Positions 23,737-31,465 of a stretch of DNA of 32,078 nt are shown here, piece after piece (position 1 is the first letter of the stretch; every line of letters begins with the position of its first letter). Under the pieces are notes generated by a model. That model worked only from the letters and a program-made list of their open reading frames with translations. It did not search any database and was not told the origin of the DNA. The position numbers were made by a program, and so were the translations under genes. The stretch comes from an uncultured Eubacterium sp. (GTDB lineage: Bacteria > Bacillota > Clostridia > Lachnospirales > Lachnospiraceae). The DNA is taken from contig CAJTTQ010000013.1 in the NCBI GenBank assembly GCA_910579145.1, positions 17,091 to 49,168 on the forward strand, read 5' to 3'.

Positions 23737-23835
23737 TGGCGATAGCATACCACGGACTAAACCATTTGCAGTTTTCAAGGTTCATTCAGAACAGTTTCTC
23801 TTTGTTCCAGTTTTCATAATTCATTTGACACTACC

Positions 23836-23843
23836 CTCGCACA
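23836..23843. repeat. Target site duplication, right copy
   Basis: CTCGCACA directly follows the right end of the insertion sequence and matches the left copy base for base. Confidence 0.92.
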
Positions 23844-23855
23844 CATTATGCTAAT

Positions 23856-23884
23856 AATATATTCTGAGTCTGAGTTCCCCCCAA
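23856..23884 (-). promoter_or_regulatory. Candidate native promoter of the surface protein gene, displaced by the IS
   Basis: On the minus strand TTGGGG, a 17-base spacer and TATATT. Before the insertion it would have stood about 40 bases before the ribosome site of the gene now at 20954-21949. The -35 is poor. Confidence 0.35.
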
Positions 23885-23957
23885 AAAACCCTGTAATATT
23901 TATATCGTCATATTTTCATAATACCACATACTTCCTGTTTCATCAAGTAAAATTTCC

Positions 23958-23987
23958 TGATTCTGTAAAAAATGATTCTGTAAAAAA
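23958..23987. repeat. Tandem 15-base direct repeat after the kinase gene
   Basis: TGATTCTGTAAAAAA occurs twice back to back, directly downstream of the kinase stop at 23992. The rest of 23844-23991 holds no gene that I can support. Confidence 0.7.
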
Positions 23988-23991
23988 CCGG

Positions 23992-25293
23992 TTAATCCTG
24001 TATCGGACAGGGAATGGCAACGATGGAATGATATCGTCCATCTTCTAAGTAGTGGGTATAAGTTCCCAGATATTTTGCAACTACAACTTCAATATTCTTC
24101 ATCCCGAACCCATGAGCCAGGTGCTGGGAACTTTCAGACTCCCTCATATGAGGGGCCGGTACGGTATTTGAGATATGAACGACCAGTTCCATATTTGTGG
24201 TAAATATCTCCACGGCGATCTGCCGGGGAGCGGGTGTAAGTATCTTCCTGCACGCATGCAGGGAATTGTCCAGAAGGTTTCCCAAAATGACGGAAAAGTC
24301 ATAATCTGCAATTACGACATTTTCATTGTTGATCTGGATGTCGGTAAGAAATTCAATATTTTCCTGTTCCGCGATAGACTGGTGGTTGCTTACGAAAGCA
24401 TCAATCACCAGATTTCCCGTGTTGATGCGGTTATGCGTATTCTCAATATCTTTCACCGCTTCCTGCAGATAGGGGATGACTGAATCATAATTTTTCTCTA
24501 TCATACAGTTTTGGATGAAAAAAAAGTGCTTCTTGGCATCATGGATGAAACGGCGGGAATCGCGGTAAACCGTCGAAATCTGCTGATACTTATCTGTCTC
24601 ATATTCAAACTGCTTATCCATCTGGATCTTCTGCTGTTCCAGTTCCTTTACCTTCATTAAATTATCCAGCAGAAAATAATTGAGGACATTGGCAACCAGT
24701 ATCCCCGTCATCCCCGCCAGATGGAGTATATCATATACCGTGCCCGTCGTCCATGTGAGCTGGTGTGTCATTGTTAAAAGCAGAAGGAAGGAGAGGAAAG
24801 GCATCATCATGATCAGGATAGAATACTGCAGGGAGTAGTGCTGTTTTTTTCTGTTCCACAATAAGATCGTGATGTTAAGTAAGATAAACAGCACGATCTT
24901 AGACATCAGAAGACCGTAGTTTTCATTGGAAAAAAGAATCTCAGACATGGAAGCCGGGAGAAGGGAACAGATGCTGTACACGATAAGCTCTGACATGGAA
25001 GCATATACGTGGAACGAAATGGAAACAAACAACCGGTGCCTTAGATTGCTTTTATGGAGAATGGTCAGTATAAAGGTAGTGGCAAAACTGGCCAGATTTG
25101 AAAGAAACACTCTAAAACTAGTATGCTGTCCACCGAAATATCGCATAAGAAAAATAAGAAAGATCTCCACCAGGCAAAGGCATCCGACATAGAGGGCGGC
25201 TGAGACGGACTCCTTTCTTTTACCCAGTATTTTATGCAAATAAATCGTGAGAATGACGGCATCAAAAATCATGCATATCATATCAAATATCAT
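23992..25293 (-). CDS. GHKL sensor histidine kinase (AgrC-like)
   Basis: A 433-residue AgrC-type receptor. About six membrane segments span residues 1-210, a coiled stretch about 212-240 (KVKELEQQKIQMDKQFE) leads to the DHp region with the phospho-accepting His in RRFIHDAKKHF (His251), then a GHKL ATPase domain with N box LGNLLDNSLHAC (337-348) and G box HGFGMKNIE (394-402). By family it senses a secreted peptide at the membrane and phosphorylates a LytTR regulator. ATG 25293 follows AAGGAGTTTGTCTT, 30 bases after the regulator gene, so the two form an operon. The agrBD genes 6 kb away could supply its ligand, but other agrC genes may exist outside the window. Confidence 0.9.
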   Translation of the reverse strand: MIFDMICMIFDAVILTIYLHKILGKRKESVSAALYVGCLCLVEIFLIFLMRYFGGQHTSFRVFLSNLASFATTFILTILHKSNLRHRLFVSISFHVYASMSELIVYSICSLLPASMSEILFSNENYGLLMSKIVLFILLNITILLWNRKKQHYSLQYSILIMMMPFLSFLLLLTMTHQLTWTTGTVYDILHLAGMTGILVANVLNYFLLDNLMKVKELEQQKIQMDKQFEYETDKYQQISTVYRDSRRFIHDAKKHFFFIQNCMIEKNYDSVIPYLQEAVKDIENTHNRINTGNLVIDAFVSNHQSIAEQENIEFLTDIQINNENVVIADYDFSVILGNLLDNSLHACRKILTPAPRQIAVEIFTTNMELVVHISNTVPAPHMRESESSQHLAHGFGMKNIEVVVAKYLGTYTHYLEDGRYHSIVAIPCPIQD

Positions 25294-25323
25294 AAGACAA
25301 ACTCCTTTGCAAATCTGTAGTTT

Positions 25324-26064
25324 CTATCGTTTCATAGACAGGACCAGTAAGTTTCTGTTAAATAGTTCAAGAATACTCTTTTTCTTCCGGCGGCTCAACG
25401 GAATCACCGACTTGTCACGCATGATCGCAGAGTCCCCCTGAAAGTAGTGGAGATGCTTGATATTGATGAGGTATCCGCGGCAGGGAGAGATCAGTCCATG
25501 GTCAGCCAGCTCATCCTCCAGATCACCGATGGAACCGGATGCCTCTATCGTATGATCCGCTAAATGGACCAGTAGTGTCTTGTTTTTGGCATTCAGACAT
25601 TCAATGGAAATAATATCATTTACATTGACAAGTTCTTCGGACTGATCTGTTTTTAACAACAGGCAGGAGGTTTTGGATTCTTCAAAATCTTTTGCCAGCT
25701 GCAGGATGACCGACTGTAGTTCCTTATAAGCATATGGTTTTGTCAGGTATTGGAAGGTCTGCACATTGAAACTGTCCTTCATGTACTGTGGATAACTGCT
25801 GACAAATACGATCCGTACATCGCGGTCAGGAAGGCGCCGGATGCGTTGTGCTGCCGCAATCCCGTTTGGCTCCGGCATTTCTACATCCAGAAACAGGATA
25901 TGGAACGTTCCCTGCCGTACATAATCGGACAGCAGCAGCCGGCTGTCATTGTATGTGGTAATCTCGAAATCAATATCGAGACCCGCGCCGATTTTTTGCA
26001 GATGGTTTTTCAAAAGAAAGATGTCGTTCTCTTCATCATCACAGATGGCAACTTTAAAAATCAA
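25324..26064 (-). CDS. LytTR-family response regulator (AgrA-like)
   Basis: A 246-residue regulator. The receiver domain (1-125) has the acidic pocket DDEE (9-12), phospho-acceptor Asp60 (LFLDVEMPEPNG) and conserved Lys108 (YLTKPY). The LytTR DNA-binding domain covers about 140-240 (IISIECLNAKNKTLLVH, LISPCRGYLINIKHL, IPLSRRKKKSI). By family, LytTR proteins bind pairs of short direct repeats upstream of target promoters. It is first in the operon with the kinase. A pair of 10-base repeats with 11-base period lies 50 bases upstream and could be its own target. Confidence 0.92.
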   Translation of the reverse strand: MIFKVAICDDEENDIFLLKNHLQKIGAGLDIDFEITTYNDSRLLLSDYVRQGTFHILFLDVEMPEPNGIAAAQRIRRLPDRDVRIVFVSSYPQYMKDSFNVQTFQYLTKPYAYKELQSVILQLAKDFEESKTSCLLLKTDQSEELVNVNDIISIECLNAKNKTLLVHLADHTIEASGSIGDLEDELADHGLISPCRGYLINIKHLHYFQGDSAIMRDKSVIPLSRRKKKSILELFNRNLLVLSMKR

Positions 26065-26112
26065 TGGAATATCCTCCCTTCCTCCAAGTGACCAGTACAG
26101 CGGTCAGCAGAT

Positions 26113-26136
26113 TTACTAACACAATAGTAACACATA
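26113..26136. promoter_or_regulatory. Candidate LytTR operator: two 10-base repeats, 11-base period
   Basis: TACTAACACA (26114-26123) and TAGTAACACA (26125-26134) are one helical turn apart, upstream of the regulator gene. LytTR-type regulators bind paired direct repeats, though usually about two turns apart. Confidence 0.35.
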
Positions 26137-26210
26137 TTGTTAGAAGATGGAAATAAAATTTTAGGTTCAGTAAATATACGCACACGCCTTTTGTACATAA
26201 AGAACTGAAA

Positions 26211-26269
26211 CTTCCTGAGTGAAAAATTTTTTTCTTTTTATATAAGAAAAATGTCACGATATCAGGAAG
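26211..26269. repeat. Nested inverted repeat
   Basis: CTTCCTGA (26211-26218) pairs with TCAGGAAG (26262-26269), and inside it GTGA with TCAC, around an A/T-rich centre that also has complementary TCTTTTTATATAAGAAAAA. Confidence 0.5.
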
Positions 26270-26356
26270 GTGGACGAATGGTAATAAACAGAAGATAATC
26301 GGAAGCAGGATCTCGAAAATTACCGCTCATCCCGTTTTTTTGACCACTGATACTTA

Positions 26357-26524
26357 AAATTCGGAGAAAGGAAATTTATGTGTTATACTTAGAGAAAAAT
26401 ACAGACATTGGTATTGGAAACAAAGAAAGATTGGTCCAAAAAAGTCGGACAAAGGGAACTTACGTTTTATGATTAGAGAAAAATGCAGGTAGTGACATAG
26501 AAAACAGAGAAAAATTGTGCGTAT
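26357..26524 (+). repeat. Two imperfect 84-base tandem repeats, each with a promoter-like box
   Basis: TCGGAGAAAGGAAATTTATG... and TCGGACAAAGGGAACTTACG... align base for base at an offset of 84, including AGAGAAAAAT at 26391 and 26475. In both, TCGGAS is followed by 17 bases and a -10-like hexamer: TATACT (26384-26389, with an extended TGT) and TATGAT (26468-26473). The -35 positions do not fit the vegetative sigma factor, so an activator may be needed. Confidence 0.6.
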
Positions 26525-26684
26525 AAAGAAAAAATAAAATGTTTATTTGGGAACCAAATGCAAATTTTATTTGTCTTATATATAGAAACCATATTCCTTA
26601 TGTTGTAAACTATTAGAGGATATAGAAACTACTAGCCGAAGAAGGCTTTATAGGATTTTAAATTTTTATGAGTGAGGTGAGAGA

Positions 26685-26750
26685 ATGTATCAGAACAAAC
26701 AATCTGTTTACAGAAAGTCCATTGAAGAAAGCGTTCTTTTCACATGGTAG
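26685..26750 (+). CDS. Possible 21-residue leader peptide
   Basis: ATG 26685 lies six bases after GTGAGGTGAG. The ORF reads MYQNKQSVYRKSIEESVLFT-W-stop. Its last codons and stop lie in the left arm and loop of the hairpin at 26730-26770, the layout of a translated leader that controls a structure. It could equally be a chance ORF. Confidence 0.35.
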   Translation: MYQNKQSVYRKSIEESVLFTW

Positions 26751-26770
26751 TGTATACCGAAAAGAACGCT
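26730..26770 (+). promoter_or_regulatory. Leader hairpin before the secreted peptide gene
   Basis: AGCGTTCTTTTC (26730-26741) pairs exactly with GAAAAGAACGCT (26759-26770); GGTA and TACC extend the stem inside. No T-run follows, so it is not a plain terminator. Confidence 0.6.
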
Positions 26771-26846
26771 GTAGAAAATTTCAAATTTAAGTATAGCATA
26801 CTTTAAAAGATTCGAAAAGAATATAATGAAAGGAATGAAAATTATT

Positions 26847-27248
26847 ATGAAAAGACATAAAAAAGTAATCGCATCTGTATTGGCAGCAGCTTTTTTGATC
26901 GGAGGCACAACATGTTATGCTGGCAGGGTCGGTTCAATGCTGAACGCTGATCAAACAAGCGTTTCTACGGCCATACTGGGAAATACAACTGGAACATATC
27001 GCTTTACTTCCACTAATAGTAAGACTAGCAAGTACTGTGCAGAATCATACATGTATGCAGGAAAAGATTCTGCTCATCTTACATATAAGGTTTGGAAATA
27101 TACTATGTCAGCAGATATGAAAGCACATAGTAAGGACTTAAAAGTATCAAGAGGAAGTTACACTGTGGCGAGAGCGTACACATACGGAAATCTTAAAAGC
27201 AATCCTAAAAGTGGATGTATAGTATCAACACTAATTAGCAATGCATAA
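26847..27248 (+). CDS. Secreted two-cysteine protein, bacteriocin-like, function unknown
   Basis: 133 residues from ATG 26847 (AAAGGA about 12 bases upstream); an in-frame ATG at 26826 adds seven residues. A clear signal peptide, MKRHKKVIASVLAAAFLIGG, is probably cut after CYA (residue 25). The mature part of about 108 residues is rich in Ser, Thr, Tyr and Lys, has just two cysteines (64 and 124) that could form a disulfide, and alternates polar and hydrophobic residues as in a beta protein (AHLTYKVWKYTMSADMK, GSYTVARAYTYG). No known domain is recognised. Size, secretion and the following ABC transporter genes resemble lactococcin 972-type loci, but sequence identity to that family cannot be shown here. 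It could be an antimicrobial, signal or adhesin. Confidence 0.7.
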   Translation: MKRHKKVIASVLAAAFLIGGTTCYAGRVGSMLNADQTSVSTAILGNTTGTYRFTSTNSKTSKYCAESYMYAGKDSAHLTYKVWKYTMSADMKAHSKDLKVSRGSYTVARAYTYGNLKSNPKSGCIVSTLISNA

Positions 27249-27257
27249 CAAAACCAC

Positions 27258-27292
27258 TGGGATTCATAACCTTATCAGGGTTTTGAATCCCA
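27258..27292 (+). promoter_or_regulatory. Intercistronic hairpin
   Basis: TGGGATTCA (27258-27266) pairs with TGAATCCCA (27284-27292), with AACC/GGTT inside. It sits between the peptide gene and the transporter genes and lacks a T-run, so it may be a leaky terminator or a 3' stabiliser allowing more peptide than transporter. Confidence 0.55.
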
Positions 27293-27317
27293 AAAGCAAC
27301 TAAATCAGGAGGGAAGG

Positions 27318-29132
27318 ATGATTTCTAAGTTAAAGAGGTTTCTAGCCTATGGGACAAAGCATCGGTCTCATTCGCCCTTTTACTACATTATAAAACTTTT
27401 TATCATGTACCCGGTTACGTTAGTTACAAGTATCGTTTATACAGCTGGGTTAATTATCTATCTGGCAAACTCCGTCCATGGGGGACTTGTGTCATGGGTG
27501 GATTCTTTTGTGATCTGCATGAAAGCCCTGGAGCTTACGTTTCTATTCTTTCTGTTTCTATCCTATGAATTTTTCTGCAAAGTACGGCGGGAACGGATCG
27601 AGGAAACCATTGCCTGTATTGGCGGCAGACATTCAAATATTATACGGATGCAGGGAATTCTATTGCTGTTTCTAGATTTCCTCTACTGCACTATTTTTGT
27701 TGTATACCAGATCATAGCGATGCGTATCAATGAAATTCACTCCCGTCGTTATCTGCTGTTTATTCTCGTCAGTGTGTTTTTGTATCACTTTCTTTTGTAT
27801 TTGTTTGCCATACTGGGCGGGAGGGTTTTCTCGCTGCTAAGATCAAAAGCAGCAGGGTATTGTCTGCTGGTTGCGGTCTGGTTTCTCTTTAATAGCAAGT
27901 TCATCTGCACCCTCCATCAGATTTCTTATGGAAAAGAATGGCTGTACCGGATCAGTGACCTGCTCGGACTTTATAGCAGGGATTACGAAACAGTGTGGGG
28001 GAATCCCTATTACATTTTTCCCCTTGAAGCAGTAAATTTTCAGCGGATTTTGTTTTGGATCCTGCTTATGCTGTCCATCTTGTTCATCTGTTCCCGGATG
28101 CGTACAGGGAAGGTTTGGGGCGGACTGGCCGTTTTGGGGACAGCGGTGTCCCTGATCCTCTTTTTCCAACCGACCTCGACAGTAAACCTGGACGATGGGA
28201 TCAGCGGGCAGGACGCACTAACAGCAGACGATCTCTACTACGAGTTGAATGACTGCACGGATATGACACAGTACAGGGAAGCTGAATTTAAAGTGAAACG
28301 CTATGACCTTGACCTGACAGTCCGCCGTGAACTGATGGCAGAGGTGACGGTGGAACCGGACAGGTCTGATCTGCCAGCGTATTATTTCACCCTGTATCAT
28401 GGTTACCGGCTGGAGACAGTCAGGACCTCATCGGGAACAGAACTTCCCTTTGAACGGAAGGGGGATCATGTCCGCATTCCGGTTCCCGACGGAGAACTGG
28501 TACACGCACTGACATTTATATATGAAGGAAGTGGTAAAAAGCACTACAGTACGGGTCAGGGGATTTTTCTGCCCGGGTATTTTGCCTACTATCCTATGCC
28601 TGGATGCCGGCCGGTATATATCAATCAAAATGGCTATATGGGAAACACGTTTGAGGGCCTGGGTTACGAGGTTGCATTTCATGGGCAGATACATACGGAT
28701 GTTCCGTTATACAGCAACCTGTCACTAAGCGGAGATGGGAGATTTTGCGGGACAAGTGATGGCATGACGCTGATGGGGAGCTATTTTGCACAGGAGTGTG
28801 AGTTGGAAGGCTGCCGGATCATATTCCCCCTGCTCTGTGATAGCGAGGATAGTCCAGTAAAGAAAAATAAAGAGAACTGGGTTTCCGCTATCAGACGTTA
28901 TAAAGGAGGCGAAGCAGATCTGACGGGAAAAACCATTATCATACCGCCTTACATGAACGGTTCCTTTTGGTTTTTCGGAACGGATCATATCATTGGAGGA
29001 CTGATCGATCTAGAAGACACGTATGAAAAATACAAGAAAGAGGGGGAATTATATCCCTCTATTTCCGAAGAGGAAATGATGCAGGAAATGGAAAGGCTGG
29101 AAGAAATGCAGGAAGGAGCAGTATGGGATTGA
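27318..29132 (+). CDS. ABC transporter membrane protein with M1-like extracytoplasmic domain
   Basis: 604 residues from ATG 27318 behind CAGGAGGGAAGG. Residues 1-290 hold about seven membrane segments (for example 28-48, 60-82, 108-130, 143-165, 176-193, 241-257, 263-280). Residues about 300-604 form one large outside domain with the look of the M1 aminopeptidase N-terminal beta domain: KVKRYDLDLTVRRELMAEVT, HALTFIYEGSGKK, IFLPGYFAYYPMPG. No HExxH zinc motif occurs, so no peptidase activity is expected. The C-terminus is acidic and methionine/glutamate-rich (EEEMMQEMERLEEMQEG). ATG of the ATPase gene overlaps its end by 10 bases. It probably forms, with the next two products, an exporter or immunity transporter for the secreted peptide. 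Confidence 0.65.
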   Translation: MISKLKRFLAYGTKHRSHSPFYYIIKLFIMYPVTLVTSIVYTAGLIIYLANSVHGGLVSWVDSFVICMKALELTFLFFLFLSYEFFCKVRRERIEETIACIGGRHSNIIRMQGILLLFLDFLYCTIFVVYQIIAMRINEIHSRRYLLFILVSVFLYHFLLYLFAILGGRVFSLLRSKAAGYCLLVAVWFLFNSKFICTLHQISYGKEWLYRISDLLGLYSRDYETVWGNPYYIFPLEAVNFQRILFWILLMLSILFICSRMRTGKVWGGLAVLGTAVSLILFFQPTSTVNLDDGISGQDALTADDLYYELNDCTDMTQYREAEFKVKRYDLDLTVRRELMAEVTVEPDRSDLPAYYFTLYHGYRLETVRTSSGTELPFERKGDHVRIPVPDGELVHALTFIYEGSGKKHYSTGQGIFLPGYFAYYPMPGCRPVYINQNGYMGNTFEGLGYEVAFHGQIHTDVPLYSNLSLSGDGRFCGTSDGMTLMGSYFAQECELEGCRIIFPLLCDSEDSPVKKNKENWVSAIRRYKGGEADLTGKTIIIPPYMNGSFWFFGTDHIIGGLIDLEDTYEKYKKEGELYPSISEEEMMQEMERLEEMQEGAVWD

Positions 29133-29983
29133 TAGAGATAAGTAATGTAAGTAAAGCTTTTGGAAAAAAACAGGTGCTAAACAAGGTAAGCTGCCGTCTG
29201 GAGCATGGGATCTATGGACTCCTGGGGCCGAATGGAGCAGGAAAGACCACACTGATGCGCTGTATGGCGGATCTGTACAAGGTATCAGGTGGATCCGTGC
29301 TGCTGGACGGAGTCCCCCTTGGCAGGAAAAAAAATCACGTCGGGTATCTTCCGCAGTCCTTTGGGTTGTTTAAGGAACTCACGGTGCAGGATTGCCTTGA
29401 TTATTTCTGCGGGGTAAAAGATATCCCCCGGCCGGAGAGGAAGGAATGGATCGAAAAAACGCTGGCGGCCGTCAATCTGACGGACAGTGCCGGGACTAAG
29501 ACAGGTAAGCTGTCAGGCGGAATGATGCGCCGCGTCGGTGTGGCACAGGCGTTGCTCGGCAGGCCGGAACTGCTTATGTTTGATGAGCCTACAGCAGGTC
29601 TTGATCCAGAGGAGAGGATGAACTTTAAAAGGATCCTTTCGGGACTTGGGGAGAGGGAGACCGTTATCATATCGACACATATCGTCGAGGATATTGAAGC
29701 CTGCTGTGACCGCGTAATCGTGATGAACAGGGGAGAGATCTTATATACCGGTACCTGTGAGGAAATGAAACAGCTGGCGGGTGGAAAAGTGTATGCCTGT
29801 GAAAAAGAAAAGGATTCTTCTATACCTTCCCATGCCATCTTGGAAAAGCAGTATGAACAGAACGGTACTGTGTACTACCGGATCCTATCAGGGACAGAGT
29901 TAGCACTTCCGGCACTGGAACCTTCAGTTGAGGACGGTTATATGTGCATCATTAAAAATATAGGGAGGCGGGGAGATGTCTAA
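29123..29983 (+). CDS. ABC transporter ATP-binding protein
   Basis: A 286-residue ATPase of the ABC-2/drug-and-peptide type. Walker A GPNGAGKT (35-42), Q-loop YLPQSFG (Gln78), signature LSGGM (130-134), Walker B LLMFDEP (150-156), D-loop GLD, switch STHIVED (His186). About 65 C-terminal residues after position 220 are family-specific. It supplies energy for the two membrane proteins encoded on each side; overlaps of 10 and 8 bases with them show tight coupling. Direction (export) is expected because no binding protein is present. Confidence 0.93.
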   Translation: MGLIEISNVSKAFGKKQVLNKVSCRLEHGIYGLLGPNGAGKTTLMRCMADLYKVSGGSVLLDGVPLGRKKNHVGYLPQSFGLFKELTVQDCLDYFCGVKDIPRPERKEWIEKTLAAVNLTDSAGTKTGKLSGGMMRRVGVAQALLGRPELLMFDEPTAGLDPEERMNFKRILSGLGERETVIISTHIVEDIEACCDRVIVMNRGEILYTGTCEEMKQLAGGKVYACEKEKDSSIPSHAILEKQYEQNGTVYYRILSGTELALPALEPSVEDGYMCIIKNIGRRGDV

Positions 29984-30599
29984 GATACTGGAACGATGCT
30001 ATCTGCAGGCAAAGAATATGAAGTGGATGTTTTTTATCCCTCTGATCGTGTTTTATATCCTGATCCCGCTGATGGCATATGCTTATACGTTAGGTCCACG
30101 TACTCCTGAGGATATCAATACGACACTGGTGGATGTTTCCTATTTTTATGTTCCGGTCTTCTCCGTCTGGTGGCTGTATCTGTCACTGAAAGAGTACCTG
30201 GAAGGGGAGGGAAATGAACTGCTCGTTATGTCTGGCGGTATTGGTGCCATGTCTGCTGTATTTTTCTGTGCCACTGTGATAAGTTTTTCACCGGTGTTCC
30301 TGTTTTACGACAATTCAATGGGTGAGATTACGGATCTTTTTCTGCAGATGACGGTTGCTTCCTTTCTTATGTACGGGGTCGTACTGGCCGCCGCATTTGC
30401 GTTTCGGAGTGTGGCGGTTGCCATTCTTGCCGCTCTGTGTTATGCCATTTTGGGGACTTCTACGGTGGAGGAATTTTCTCTTATCGAATACGGGAGTATG
30501 CAGGGAAGTGTGATGTGGTTTCATGAGGCGATGCCCCTGGTCGTGCTGGGAACCGTATTCTGGGTATATGGGATCCTCTGCTCAAGGCGGTACAGGTAG
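29976..30599 (+). CDS. ABC transporter permease
   Basis: A 207-residue membrane protein with about six hydrophobic segments (for example 17-36 FFIPLIVFYILIPLMAYAY, 50-70, 84-108, 118-142, 143-160, 180-200). It lacks a known signature, but its position, eight-base overlap with the ATPase and size match the second permease of an ABC-2-type exporter. GGGAGGCGGGG precedes the start inside the ATPase gene. It is last in the operon; a hairpin terminator follows at 30644. Confidence 0.75.
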   Translation: MSKILERCYLQAKNMKWMFFIPLIVFYILIPLMAYAYTLGPRTPEDINTTLVDVSYFYVPVFSVWWLYLSLKEYLEGEGNELLVMSGGIGAMSAVFFCATVISFSPVFLFYDNSMGEITDLFLQMTVASFLMYGVVLAAAFAFRSVAVAILAALCYAILGTSTVEEFSLIEYGSMQGSVMWFHEAMPLVVLGTVFWVYGILCSRRYR

Positions 30600-30643
30600 T
30601 GATGCCATATCACGCATAAGGTTCTTGCTAGCACACACGAATT

Positions 30644-30669
30644 AAATGGAGTCCGTGAGGGCTCCATTT
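30644..30669 (+). terminator. Terminator-like hairpin after the ABC operon
   Basis: AAATGGAGTCC (30644-30654), loop GTGA, GGGCTCCATTT (30659-30669), with one G-U pair. The T-run is short. Confidence 0.55.
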
Positions 30670-30704
30670 CGTCATTACGAGCGGCACGACGTGCCCCTTT
30701 ATGC

Positions 30705-30752
30705 GAAAAAGCCGGAGGAAACCACCATTTTGCGGTTCCCTCCGGCTTTTTC
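30705..30752. terminator. Bidirectional intrinsic terminator
   Basis: GAAAAAGCCGGAGG (30705-30718) and CCTCCGGCTTTTTC (30739-30752) pair exactly over 14 bases, with more pairing inside (AACC/GGTT). T-runs occur on both strands, so it ends the XRE transcript and backs up the ABC operon terminator. Confidence 0.85.
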
Positions 30753-30776
30753 CATGTCAGGACACAGAGACATATT

Positions 30777-31199
30777 CTACTCTTCTTCTGGGGATGATTT
30801 TTTTTCGGCTCTCTTTCTCCCTGAATATACAGCTCTCAGTATGATTGCAATCATATCCTGCTCTTCAACATTATACAATTTCAATGCCTTGTCAAGATTG
30901 CTTTCAGGTTTTTTTGGTGGCTCTGGTGCTTTCACCGGTTCCGGAGCCTTTTGCGGCTCTGCAGCCTTTGTTGCTTCCTCTCCACGTACCAGATAATCAC
31001 ATGATGTACCAAAAATCGTGGCAAGATTATTAAGCACCTGTACCGTGAAACCTTTCCTTCCATTTTCGATTTCATATAAGAACTTTGCTGAAATCTGCAT
31101 TTGATCTGCCAGGTACTGCCTTGAGAGACCGCTTTTCGTCCTCAGGTTATAAACTCGTGTTCCGACTTCTTTATACAAACGTTTGTCCACTACCGCCAT
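30777..31199 (-). CDS. XRE-family transcriptional regulator
   Basis: 140 residues; ATG 31199 follows AAAGGAGGAATAATT. A Cro/CI-type helix-turn-helix covers about 13-70 (VYNLRTKSGLSRQYLADQMQ, KFLYEIENGRKGFTVQVLNN). A linker of repeated Pro/Glu/Lys (KAPEPVKAPEPPKKPE) joins a short C-terminal helical part (LDKALKLYNVEEQDMIAIIL) and a basic/acidic tail. It lies between the transporter operon and agrB, divergent from agrB across 266 bases, so it may control agrB or itself. Target unknown. Confidence 0.88.
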   Translation of the reverse strand: MAVVDKRLYKEVGTRVYNLRTKSGLSRQYLADQMQISAKFLYEIENGRKGFTVQVLNNLATIFGTSCDYLVRGEEATKAAEPQKAPEPVKAPEPPKKPESNLDKALKLYNVEEQDMIAIILRAVYSGRKRAEKKSSPEEE

Positions 31200-31414
31200 A
31201 ATTATTCCTCCTTTGCTGGTTAAATATAGTGTAGTTGTAATTTGTATTTCGAATAGAATTATAGCAGGAAAATCGTCTCAATATAGTTTATTTTCGCAAC
31301 ATCCGTCATCCGGTGGTTCATGTACCTTTTATTCCCCTCATTTTTTCCTTTTGGACGCTTTCAGCCAGCATATGACAGATTTCGCGCATATTTTCCCAAA
31401 TGTTACAAATTGAT

Positions 31415-31423
31415 TGCTATACT
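31415..31423 (+). promoter_or_regulatory. Extended -10 promoter of agrBD
   Basis: TGC directly followed by TATACT, the extended -10 form; no -35 is needed. It lies about 43 bases before the agrB start. The same TGnTATACT form occurs in the first 84-base repeat at 26381. Confidence 0.5.
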
Positions 31424-31465
31424 GGCACTCGTAATCAAAGGTAACACGCAGGAGGTGTTTACGGA

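Larger units (their letters stand above)
21973..23835 (+). mobile_element. Complete 1863-bp insertion sequence, IS6-like features
   Basis: The ends carry a 13-base inverted repeat: GGTAGTGTCAAAT at 21973-21985 and its reverse complement ending at 23835. Identical 8-base duplications CTCGCACA flank it. The 8-base duplication, GG-start ends with TGT-CAAA-like sequence, and a DDE transposase fit an IS6-like group, though the transposase is much longer than the ~240 residues of classic IS6 members, because of an N-terminal zinc-ribbon region. The element holds one intact gene, an upstream translation-protection hairpin and a large terminal hairpin. Intact ends, gene and duplication point to a recent insertion. 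Family assignment needs a database check. Confidence 0.88.
26065..26846. other. 780-base AT-rich control region between regulator and secreted peptide gene
   Basis: No long gene is supported here. From left to right it holds a pair of 11-base-spaced repeats (26113-26136), an inverted repeat (26211-26269), two 84-base tandem repeats (26357-26524), a small palindrome ATTTGG-GAA-CCAAAT (26545-26559) and a 21-codon ORF running into a hairpin (26685-26770). The density of repeats suggests a regulatory region for both flanking operons. Confidence 0.6.

Noticed and set aside
26906..26917. Lipoprotein signal in the secreted peptide (GGTTC)
   Set aside because: The residues before the Cys do not fit a lipobox; a normal signal peptidase site after CYA is better.
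26847..27248. Firm assignment of the secreted protein to the lactococcin 972 family
   Set aside because: Only size, secretion and ABC neighbours agree; no diagnostic motif could be matched by eye.
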